From the NCBI GenBank assembly GCA_008933825.1, contig WBUF01000007.1, positions 22,029 to 86,028 of the forward strand: a DNA stretch of 64,000 nucleotides. Direction: 5' to 3'. Shown here piece by piece: positions 29,849 to 36,648 of the stretch. The number at the start of each line of letters is the position of its first letter. Positions within the stretch are counted from its first letter, which is position 1. The position numbers were made by a program, and so were the translations under genes. The stretch comes from Rhodocyclaceae bacterium. GTDB taxonomy: Bacteria > Pseudomonadota > Gammaproteobacteria > Burkholderiales > Rhodocyclaceae. A model generated the notes under the pieces. It was not told the DNA's origin, ran no database searches, and saw nothing but the letters and a program-made list of their open reading frames with translations.

Positions 29849-29867
29849 TCGGTCTCCGCGGCACGGC
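29845..29867 (+). repeat. Copy 8 of 23-bp dispersed motif, overlapping a stop codon
   Basis: ATAGTCGGT at the start (two mismatches to AAAGTCAGT) and a perfect second half with ACGGC. The TAG of the preceding gene is inside the motif. Confidence 0.55.
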
Positions 29868-29910
29868 AGCCAGGTTCGTGCCAAGCGCCGGAGCAACAAG
29901 ACGCAGGCGA

Positions 29911-29939
29911 AAAAAAACCCCGGCGAGCCGGGGTTTTTT
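29911..29939. terminator. Bidirectional intrinsic terminator
   Basis: An A-run, a perfect CCCCGGC-GA-GCCGGGG stem and a T-run serve both strands. It ends the spermidine-synthase-like gene on the plus strand and the cold-shock gene on the minus strand. Confidence 0.85.
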
Positions 29940-29954
29940 CAGTGGTGCGGCGGG

Positions 29955-30158
29955 TCAGAGGGGCTTGATGTTCGCCGCCTGCTTGCCCTTCGGGCCGGTG
30001 GCCTCGTCATAGGAGACCTTCTGGCCTTCCTTGAGGGACTTGAAGCCGCTCGACTGGATCGCGGAGAAATGCGCGAAGAGATCTTCGCCGCCATTGTCCG
30101 GGGTGATGAAGCCGAAGCCTTTGGCATCGTTGAACCACTTGACTGTACCTGTTGCCAT
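29955..30158 (-). CDS. Cold-shock protein
   Basis: 67 residues, standard CspA fold. RNP1 is KGFGFI and RNP2 is DLFAHF. It binds single-stranded nucleic acid and acts as an RNA chaperone. The start is fixed by an SD (AGGATAAGG) and by family length. A 178-base leader precedes it, as is usual for cold-shock genes. Ends at a bidirectional terminator. Confidence 0.95.
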   Translation of the reverse strand: MATGTVKWFNDAKGFGFITPDNGGEDLFAHFSAIQSSGFKSLKEGQKVSYDEATGPKGKQAANIKPL

Positions 30159-30336
30159 ATTTCCTTATCCTAAAAAAATTGAAGGGCGACTGCCCGACGG
30201 TTCGTTCGAGTACCCAGAACCGAAATGGCAGTTACATACCGCATCATTCTGTAGCTTGAGTTCGAGCGAACCGGCATTGAACCCGTAACTCGGCAATAAA
30301 TCAAGCATTTTTTGCAAATAATGTTCTTTGAAAGGA
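30159..30336 (-). promoter_or_regulatory. Long leader region of the cold-shock gene
   Basis: The 178 bases between the DsbA-like stop and the cold-shock start are markedly more A/T-rich than the rest of the window. Length and position match the structured 5' UTR of cspA-type genes. Because the upstream gene points the same way, a promoter must lie here or readthrough must occur. No strong -35/-10 pair was found. The region contains an open frame described separately. Confidence 0.5.
30165..30308 (-). CDS. Possible 47-residue upstream ORF in the cold-shock leader
   Basis: ATG at 30308 opens MLDLLPSYGFNAGSLELKL...RPSIFLG with its TAA at 30165-30167, 6 bases before the cold-shock ATG. There is no clear SD. 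Most of the leader is covered. It could be a regulatory uORF coupling translation to cold shock, or chance, since the frame is open further upstream inside the DsbA-like gene in another frame. Codon choice is atypical of the window. Confidence 0.25.
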   Translation of the reverse strand: MLDLLPSYGFNAGSLELKLQNDAVCNCHFGSGYSNEPSGSRPSIFLG

Positions 30337-30987
30337 TCAGGCCGGTGCCAGCGCCTGGCGCAGGGCGCCGAGCAACGGCCCGGGCGGCTGGGCGCCGCCG
30401 ACGCCGTAACGGCCGGCGAGGATGAAGAAGGGCACGCCGGTGATGCCCATCCGCTGCACGCGCTCGAAACCGGCGCGCACGGCATCGGCGTCCTCGCCGG
30501 AATCCAGATAGGCCAGCACCGCCGCCTCGTCCTCGCCGCACTCGGCGGCCAGGCGCGCCAGTTCGGCGGCATCGCCAACGTTCCGCCCCTCGATGAACTG
30601 GGCGGCGAAGAGCCGCTCGACCAGGGGACCGGCGTCGCCCCTTTCCTGGGCGCGGTGGATCAACCGGTGCGCCTTCAGCGTGTTGGCGCGGATATCGATG
30701 CGTTCGAAGGCGAAGTCGATGCCGGCGGTGCGCCCGGTCTCCGAAATCTGCCCCCAAATCTGCGCGAGCTTCTCCGGCCCGCCGAATTTCCGCTCGAGGA
30801 AGGGCCGGTAGGGCTCGCCCACCTCCGGCGTGTCGGGGTTGAGGAAGAACGGCAGCCAGCGGATGCGCGCCAGGACGTCCGCCCGCTCCTTCCTCAATTC
30901 GCCGAGCGCCGACTCAAGGTGGCGCTTGCCGATGAAACACCAGGGGCAGACGACGTCGGAGACGATATCGATGTGAAGTTCTGTCAT
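30337..30987 (-). CDS. DsbA-family thiol oxidoreductase, FrnE-like
   Basis: 216 residues. CPWC active site at 14-17 (VSDVVCPWCFIGK) and a second conserved segment GVPFFILAGRYGVGGAQ near the C-terminus. No signal peptide, so cytoplasmic like FrnE or 2-hydroxychromene-2-carboxylate isomerase relatives. Start overlaps the preceding reductase stop by ATGA. Confidence 0.9.
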   Translation of the reverse strand: MTELHIDIVSDVVCPWCFIGKRHLESALGELRKERADVLARIRWLPFFLNPDTPEVGEPYRPFLERKFGGPEKLAQIWGQISETGRTAGIDFAFERIDIRANTLKAHRLIHRAQERGDAGPLVERLFAAQFIEGRNVGDAAELARLAAECGEDEAAVLAYLDSGEDADAVRAGFERVQRMGITGVPFFILAGRYGVGGAQPPGPLLGALRQALAPA

Positions 30988-31967
30988 GTTCGGACCTCCA
31001 GCACGATCTTGCCGATGTGGGCGCTGCTCTCCATCAGGCGGTGCGCCCCGCCTGCCTGCACCAGCGGGAAGGTCGCATGAATGTGCGGGCGCAGGCGGCC
31101 GGCGGCGATCTCCGGCCAGATGTGCGCAAGCAGCGCGTCGCGGATGGCGGCCTTCTCGGCCACGCTGCGCGGGCGCATGGTCGAGCCGGTGATCGTGAGG
31201 CGCTTCAACATCACCGGCATCAGGTCGAACTCGCCCCTGCTGCCTTCGAGGAAGGCGATCAGCACGAGGCGACCGTCGCGGCGCAGCAGCGAGAGGTTCT
31301 TCTGCAGGTAGGGCGCGCCGACCATGTCGAGGACGACGTCGACGCCCTCGCCGCCGCTGAGCGCCTTGGCCTGCTCCGCGAAATCCGCCTCGCGGTAATT
31401 GATGGCGTGGCCGGCACCGAAGTCGCGGCAGAAGCGCGCCTTTTCCTCGCTGCCGACGGTGACGAGGCACTCGACGCCGAGATGGCGGGCGAGCTGAATG
31501 GCGGTGAGGCCGATGCCGCTCGATCCGCCGTGCACCAGCAGGCGCTCGCCCTGCTTCAACCGCCCCAGGTCGACCAGGTTGGCCCAGACGGTGAACCAGG
31601 TTTCCGGCAGCGCCGCCGCCTGCGCGAAATCCAGGCCTTCGGGAATCGGCAGGGCATGCGCCGCCGGCGCCGTGCAGTACTCGGCATAGCCGCCGCCCGG
31701 CGCCAGCGCCGTCACGCGGTCACTGACTTTCCATTCCGTGACGCCCTCGCCCAGCGCCGCCACCGTGCCGGCGACTTCCAGGCCGAGGATGGGCGAGGCG
31801 CCCGGCGGCGGCGGGTAGCGGCCGGCGCGCTGCAGCACGTCGGGCCGGTTCACCCCGGCGCAGTGCACCTCGATGAGAATCTCGCCCGGGCCGGGCTGCG
31901 GCCGCTCGCCCTCGGCCAGCTGCATGGATTCCGGCGTGCCGTCGGCGCCGTGGATGATCTGCTGCAT
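30984..31967 (-). CDS. NADPH-quinone oxidoreductase-type MDR (PIG3-like)
   Basis: 327 residues. Zinc-free MDR fold: GVNRPDVLQRAGRYPPPPGASPILGLEVAG (PIG3 signature), ALPETWFTVWANL and the Rossmann motif HGGSSGIGLTAIQLA. It reduces quinones or enones with NADPH. Start ATG 31967 is set by AAGGAGG placed 5 bases upstream. A 23-bp motif copy is in the gene, creating KVSDRV where relatives commonly have KVGDRV. Confidence 0.9.
   Translation of the reverse strand: MQQIIHGADGTPESMQLAEGERPQPGPGEILIEVHCAGVNRPDVLQRAGRYPPPPGASPILGLEVAGTVAALGEGVTEWKVSDRVTALAPGGGYAEYCTAPAAHALPIPEGLDFAQAAALPETWFTVWANLVDLGRLKQGERLLVHGGSSGIGLTAIQLARHLGVECLVTVGSEEKARFCRDFGAGHAINYREADFAEQAKALSGGEGVDVVLDMVGAPYLQKNLSLLRRDGRLVLIAFLEGSRGEFDLMPVMLKRLTITGSTMRPRSVAEKAAIRDALLAHIWPEIAAGRLRPHIHATFPLVQAGGAHRLMESSAHIGKIVLEVRT
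31708..31730 (-). repeat. Copy 9 of 23-bp dispersed motif, inside a gene
   Basis: Minus strand AAAGTCAGT-N9-ACGGC exactly, middle GACCGCGTG. Sense orientation in the PIG3-like gene. The AGT Ser codon sits where relatives usually have Gly. Confidence 0.65.
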
Positions 31968-31978
31968 GACGCCCTCCT

Positions 31979-32413
31979 TCATTCGTCGGCGACGATCCAG
32001 AGAAAGATCGCCTTGCCCTGCGCCGTCGCCGTGGCGGCGAGCTCGGCCATCTGCAGGACGAGTTTCTGCACGTCCTCGACCGCCCATTCCTCCGCCTCGA
32101 AATCCTCCGTCGCGGCGAGTTCATCGCCGACCGCCTCCAGACCCGCCTCGTCCAGCGTCGCCAGCCGCTGCACCGAGGCGGCAGGGAAGCGCAGCAGCCA
32201 GGGCCCCTCCTCCGACTCGGCGTGCAGCAGGCCGAGGTCGCGCTGCGCCTCGTCGAAATACTGGCCAGAGAGCAGGGCGTGGAGCATGGCGAACCCGGCC
32301 TGGTCGACGCCGCGCACCTCGAAGCCCTTCCAGTCGTCGATCGGCTTTCCCGATGCGACGATGTCGGCGGCCTCGCCGAGGTTCGCCGCCATCACGCTGG
32401 CCGTCACGCTCAT
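31979..32413 (-). CDS. Hypothetical protein, 144 residues
   Basis: I do not recognise a family. The protein starts MSVTASVMAANLGEAADIV and is acidic throughout (RDLGLLHAESEEGPWLLRF; EDFEAEEWAVEDVQKLVLQM). No membrane helix or signal. The start is fixed by AAAGGAAG upstream of ATG 32413. It lies in an operon with the reductase and DsbA-like genes and is divergent from the SDR gene across a palindrome. Confidence 0.6.
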   Translation of the reverse strand: MSVTASVMAANLGEAADIVASGKPIDDWKGFEVRGVDQAGFAMLHALLSGQYFDEAQRDLGLLHAESEEGPWLLRFPAASVQRLATLDEAGLEAVGDELAATEDFEAEEWAVEDVQKLVLQMAELAATATAQGKAIFLWIVADE

Positions 32414-32423
32414 TGATGCTTCC

Positions 32424-32448
32424 TTTCGTATAGTTTCGCTATGCGAAC
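32424..32448. promoter_or_regulatory. Candidate IclR-type operator in a divergent promoter
   Basis: TTTCGTATAG-TTTCG-CTATGCGAAC, arms matching at 8 of 10 positions, with a tighter TTCGC-TAT-GCGAA palindrome inside. It lies between the divergent genes at 32413 and 32508. The IclR gene ends the plus-strand operon (34336-35142), so local control of both directions is plausible. Confidence 0.4.
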
Positions 32449-32507
32449 GGCGGTTTCGTTTTACTCTCCGCCGTGCTATCTTCACGCAGATTCTATCGGA
32501 ACACACC

Positions 32508-33356
32508 ATGCACGACCTGGAGAACAGGACGGCCGTCATCACCGGCGCCGCCAGCGGCATCGGCCTCGCCCTGGCGCAGCGCGCAGCGTGCGAGGGCATG
32601 CGCCTGATGCTGGCGGACATCGACGAGGCAAGGCTGGCCGCAGCGGCGCAGGCGCTGCCGCTGGCCGCCGAGGCGATGTACACGATGCGCGTCGACGTCA
32701 GCCGCGAGGCGGACATTGCTGCGCTGGCCGACGCGGCCTTCGCCCGCTTCGGCGCGGTGCACCTGCTGTGCAACAACGCCGGCGTCGGCCTGACGCGGCT
32801 GGCCTGGGAAATGAGCGCCGCCGACTGGGAGTGGGTGCTCGGCGTGAACTTGTGGAGCGTGGTGCACGCCCTCCGCCATTTCGTGCCGCGCATGCTGCAG
32901 CAGGCCGTGGAGAGCCGCATCGTGAACACCGCCTCCGCCGCCGGTCTGCTGTCCACGCCGGCGATGGCCGCCTACAACGTCAGCAAGCACGGCGTCGTCA
33001 CCTTGTCGGAGACGCTGTACGCCGAGCTCAAGGCGCAGCAGGCGAAGGTCGGCGTCTCGCTGCTCTGCCCGGCCTGGGTGCCGACCGCCATCCACACCTC
33101 GGAGCGCAACCGGCCCGAGCGCTTCGGCACGGCGGCGCCGCCCTCGGCCGCCTCTGCCGCCTGCCACGCGCGCATGGGCCAGGCGGTGAAGTCCGGCCGC
33201 CTGACGGCGGACGACATGGCGAATGCGGTGTTCGACGCCGTCGCCGCCGACCGCTTCTACGTCATCCCGCATGCGCGCATCAAGCAGGCGGTGCGCCTGC
33301 GCATGGAAGACATCCTCGAAGACCGCAATCCGACCCCGCTGCCTGAAAAACAATGA
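32508..33356 (+). CDS. SDR-family oxidoreductase
   Basis: 282 residues. TGAASGIG cofactor motif, NNAGVG, catalytic Ser in VNTASAAG, YNVSK for YxxxK, and a C-terminal extension (LRMEDILEDRNP). It oxidises or reduces a hydroxyl on an unidentified substrate. Overlaps the following reductase by ATGA. First gene of the IclR-linked operon. Confidence 0.88.
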   Translation: MHDLENRTAVITGAASGIGLALAQRAACEGMRLMLADIDEARLAAAAQALPLAAEAMYTMRVDVSREADIAALADAAFARFGAVHLLCNNAGVGLTRLAWEMSAADWEWVLGVNLWSVVHALRHFVPRMLQQAVESRIVNTASAAGLLSTPAMAAYNVSKHGVVTLSETLYAELKAQQAKVGVSLLCPAWVPTAIHTSERNRPERFGTAAPPSAASAACHARMGQAVKSGRLTADDMANAVFDAVAADRFYVIPHARIKQAVRLRMEDILEDRNPTPLPEKQ

Positions 33357-34333
33357 AAGCCCTGATCTGCTCGGAATACGGCCCGCTGGAGAATCTCTCC
33401 GTGCAGGACGTGCCCTCGCCCCAGGCCGGCCCCGGCCAAGTAGTGGTGGACGTCAAGGCCGCCGCACTCAACTTTCCCGACGCGCTGATGGTGCAGGGCC
33501 TCTACCAGGTCAAGCCGCCGCTGCCCTTCTCCCCCGGCGCCGAGGTGGCGGGCCTCGTCAAGGAAATCGGCGACGGCGTGCAGGGCCTGAAAGCCGGTGA
33601 CCGCGTCATCGGCTTTCCCGGCACCGGCGGCTTCGCCGAGGAGTGCGTTGTCGCCGCCGGCAAGATCATGCCCCTGCCGGAGAACACGGATTTCGCCGCG
33701 GGGGCGGCGCTGGTGCTGACCTACGGCACCTCGCTGCACGCCCTGCAGGACTGCGGCCGCCTGCAGCCGGGCGAGACGCTGCTGGTGCTGGGCGCCGCCG
33801 GCGGCGTCGGTACGGCGGCGGTCGAAATCGGCAAGGCCATGGGCGCGCGGGTGATTGCCGCCGCATCGAGCGATGACAAACTGGCGCTGTGCCGCCGGCT
33901 CGGCGCCGACGAGACCATCAACTATGCGACGGAAGACCTGCGCCGGCGCACCCTGGCGCTGACCGGCGAAAAGGGTGTCGATGTCGTCTACGACCCGGTC
34001 GGCGGCGGCTACAGCGAATCGGCGCTGCGCGCCACGGCCTGGCGCGGGCGGATGCTCATCGTCGGCTTCGCCGCCGGCGAGATCCCGAAGGTCCCGCTCA
34101 ACCTGGCCCTGCTCAAGGAGCGCCAGCTGCTCGGCGTGTACTGGGGCGACTCGGTGCGCCACGACCCGGCCGGCCACGTGCGCAACATGAAGCAGCTCAT
34201 GGCCTGGTTCGCCGAAAAGAAAATCAATCCCGTCGTCAGCGAGCGCTGCCCGCTGGCGCAGGCGCAGGAAGCCATGCGGCGCCTGCTCGGGCGCCAGGTG
34301 AAGGGCAAGCTCGTCGTCCTGCCGGAGGAATGA
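33353..34333 (+). CDS. NADPH:quinone oxidoreductase-type MDR
   Basis: 326 residues. GAEVAGLVKEIGDGVQGLKAGDRVIGF and the Rossmann motif LGAAGGVGTAAVEIGKAMGA. Zinc ligands are absent. It reduces quinones or enoyl-type double bonds. ATGA overlaps tie it to the SDR gene before and the IclR gene after. Confidence 0.9.
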   Translation: MKALICSEYGPLENLSVQDVPSPQAGPGQVVVDVKAAALNFPDALMVQGLYQVKPPLPFSPGAEVAGLVKEIGDGVQGLKAGDRVIGFPGTGGFAEECVVAAGKIMPLPENTDFAAGAALVLTYGTSLHALQDCGRLQPGETLLVLGAAGGVGTAAVEIGKAMGARVIAAASSDDKLALCRRLGADETINYATEDLRRRTLALTGEKGVDVVYDPVGGGYSESALRATAWRGRMLIVGFAAGEIPKVPLNLALLKERQLLGVYWGDSVRHDPAGHVRNMKQLMAWFAEKKINPVVSERCPLAQAQEAMRRLLGRQVKGKLVVLPEE

Positions 34334-34335
34334 GC

Positions 34336-35142
34336 ATGGCCCGCAAGTCACCCGCCGAAAAGCCGCGCGCCCCCAAGGACCGCCAGTTCGTCACGGCGCT
34401 CGCGCGCGGACTGGACATCCTGCGCGCCTTCACGCCGCGCCACCCGCTGCTCGGCAACAGCGAAATCGCCCAGCGCGCCCATCTGCCGAAGCCGACGGTG
34501 ACGCGCCTGACCTACACGCTGACCCAGCTCGGCTATCTCAACTACTCGCCGGAATCGGGAAAATATTCGCTCTCGGTCGGTGTGCTGGCGCTCGGCTACT
34601 CCTATCTCGCCAGCCAGGACATCCGCCCCATCGCGCGCCCGCTGATGCTGGAGTTCGCCGAGTACGCCCGCGCCACGGTGTGCCTGGCGGCGCGCGATAA
34701 CCCGTACATGGTCTTCCTCGAGGTCTGCCAGGGCAACCCGACCTTCCAGATGCGGCTGGAAGTCGGCGCACGCGTTCCCTACGGCATGACGGCGCTGGGC
34801 CGCGCCTATCACTGCGGACTGCCCGAGGATTCGCGCGCGGCGATGCTGGTGGAACACCGCAAGACGGCCACCAAGGAAGCCTGGGACGGCTTCCGCGCCA
34901 GCTTCGAGAAAGCGGTACGCGAATACCAGAAGCACGGCTTCTGCGTCTCGCTCGGCGAGTGGAACAAGGACGTGTATTCGGTCGCCGTGCCGCTGGTCTC
35001 GCGCGACCAGTCGAAGGTGCTCGCCCTCACCTGCGCCGGCCCGCCCTTCGAAATGACGCGGCAGCGAATATTCGAGGAACTCGGCCCGCGCCTGATCCAG
35101 CTGCGCGACCGCCTGTTCGCCGCCACAGGCGGGAGTTTCTGA
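34336..35142 (+). CDS. IclR-family transcriptional regulator
   Basis: 268 residues. N-terminal winged HTH (about 18-75: FVTALARGLDILRAF...EIAQRAHLPKPTVTRLTYTL) and the IclR effector domain (about 85-260). IclR proteins respond to small organic acids or aromatics. Start at ATG 34336 has GGAGGA 6 bases upstream; another ATG at 34330 overlaps the previous stop. Probable regulator of its own operon and perhaps of the divergent one, through the 32424 palindrome. Confidence 0.9.
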   Translation: MARKSPAEKPRAPKDRQFVTALARGLDILRAFTPRHPLLGNSEIAQRAHLPKPTVTRLTYTLTQLGYLNYSPESGKYSLSVGVLALGYSYLASQDIRPIARPLMLEFAEYARATVCLAARDNPYMVFLEVCQGNPTFQMRLEVGARVPYGMTALGRAYHCGLPEDSRAAMLVEHRKTATKEAWDGFRASFEKAVREYQKHGFCVSLGEWNKDVYSVAVPLVSRDQSKVLALTCAGPPFEMTRQRIFEELGPRLIQLRDRLFAATGGSF

Positions 35143-35149
35143 CCCTGGC

Positions 35150-35172
35150 GCCGCATCGCCGGAACTGACTTT
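35150..35172 (-). repeat. Copy 10 of 23-bp dispersed motif
   Basis: Minus strand AAAGTCAGT-N9-GCGGC (one mismatch in the end block), middle TCCGGCGAT. It fills most of the 34-bp gap between convergent IclR and CBS/DUF294 genes. Confidence 0.65.
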
Positions 35173-35176
35173 TTGC

Positions 35177-36631
35177 CTACAGCCGGTAATCCAGCCGCAG
35201 CTTGTCCTGCAGCTTGCGCGCCTGTTTGAAGGCTTCCTTGAGAATGTGCCGGTCGAGCTCGTTGAGCTTGTCCGGATCGATGCGGTTGGCGCCGGCGTTG
35301 CCGTTGCTCAGTTCCTGCTGATGGCGCAGGCGCAGCAGCTGGATGAAATAGAAGCCGTCGATCATCGCCTCGATGTCGGCGCCGAGGTTGGTGGCTTCGG
35401 CTGCGCCGCGCAGGCGCTGCGCCGTGCCGGTCATGGCCACGTTGTTGGTCAGCGCGAAAATCCTCGCCGCGTCGACAAAGGGGCGCGAACCGTACATCTT
35501 GAGGTCGATGGTGTGCGGAAAATCCTTGCTGTTGTCGTAGACGAAGTCGCGGATCATGCCCAGCGGCGGCGCACACTGCAGGGCATTCTCGCTCATCAGG
35601 CGCAGGAACAGCGTGGCCTTGCCGGACATGCCGAGCAGCCACTCGCGCAGCTCGTGCGACAGCTCCTCGTCCCCGTAAAGCGGGCGGAAGTCGAAGAAGA
35701 TCGAGGCATTCAGCAGCGCCTTCGGCTCGGGCATCTGGATCCATTTCGCAAACCTGGCGCGCCATTCCTCAAGCGACAGGCACCATTCCGGATTGCCCGC
35801 CATGATGCCCCCCTTGCAGAGCGGGAAGCCGCAGGCGTCGAGCTTGTTGTTGACCGCGCCGGCGAAGGGCAGCAGGGCCTCGCGAATGCGCCCGGCCTCC
35901 TTGCCGTCGACGTCGAAGATGATGCCGTTGTCCTGGTCGGTCGACAGCGTCTGCTCATAGCGTCCCTCCGAACCCAGCGCGATCCAGCACCACCTCACCT
36001 GCGGCAGGTCGAACTCGTCGTGGGTAAGCTCGATGATGCGCAGGGTAAGCAGGTCGTTCAGGGTGGAGATCAAGTGCGTCAGCTGGTCGGCCGCCACGCC
36101 CTGGCGCAGCATGGCGTCGGCCATGCTGCGGATGTCCCTCGAGCAGGATTGCAGGGCCGCCAGATCCCTGGCCTCGCGAATGTTGCCGGTGACGTCGTTC
36201 ACGCCGGTGCGCTGCAGGGCGAACAGGTCGTTCTGCGAAACGATGCCGAGCAGGCTGCCCGCTTCGTCCACCACGAGCAGATGGCGCAGGCCGCGGCGCC
36301 CCATGATGAGCGCCGCCTGGTAGGCCGTGGTCTGCGGCTTGACGGTAATCACGCCGGCAGTCATGACATTCGCAATGGGCAGGTCGAGGGTGCAGCCTGG
36401 CAGCGCCACCCGGTGCAGCAGGTCGCGCAGGGTGAATATGCCCAGCGGCAGCCGGCCCTCGCCGTCGGCGACGATGATCGAGCCGATGCGCTTCTCGTCC
36501 ATCACCCTGATGGCCTGGCGCACCGTGGCATCCAGCGGCACCGTCTCCGGCTTGCGGCGGATGAGGCTGCCCAAGGGGCTGTACATCGCCTGGTACTCCC
36601 CTCTCGCACCCTGTCGGTTTGCATCTTCCAT
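35177..36631 (-). CDS. CBS-domain DUF294 nucleotidyltransferase-like protein
   Basis: 484 residues. A CBS pair spans about 16-135 (RIGSIIVADGEGRLPLGIFTLRDLL; RGLRHLLVVDEAGSLLGIVS). The DUF294 nucleotidyltransferase-like core has GSEGRYEQTLSTDQDNGIIF (about 220-239), and a DUF294_C domain follows. The N-terminal cyclic-nucleotide domain present in many relatives is missing. In related bacteria this protein accompanies acetate-permease or SSF-kinase genes and acs, as here. It possibly senses adenosine nucleotides; the reaction is unknown. Confidence 0.88.
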   Translation of the reverse strand: MEDANRQGARGEYQAMYSPLGSLIRRKPETVPLDATVRQAIRVMDEKRIGSIIVADGEGRLPLGIFTLRDLLHRVALPGCTLDLPIANVMTAGVITVKPQTTAYQAALIMGRRGLRHLLVVDEAGSLLGIVSQNDLFALQRTGVNDVTGNIREARDLAALQSCSRDIRSMADAMLRQGVAADQLTHLISTLNDLLTLRIIELTHDEFDLPQVRWCWIALGSEGRYEQTLSTDQDNGIIFDVDGKEAGRIREALLPFAGAVNNKLDACGFPLCKGGIMAGNPEWCLSLEEWRARFAKWIQMPEPKALLNASIFFDFRPLYGDEELSHELREWLLGMSGKATLFLRLMSENALQCAPPLGMIRDFVYDNSKDFPHTIDLKMYGSRPFVDAARIFALTNNVAMTGTAQRLRGAAEATNLGADIEAMIDGFYFIQLLRLRHQQELSNGNAGANRIDPDKLNELDRHILKEAFKQARKLQDKLRLDYRL

Positions 36632-36648
36632 GTCGTATCGCCTTCGGT

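Noticed and set aside
33185..33210. GAAGTCCGGCC...GACGGC near the SDR gene as another 23-bp motif copy
   Set aside because: Spacing is off by one and the first block has too many mismatches.
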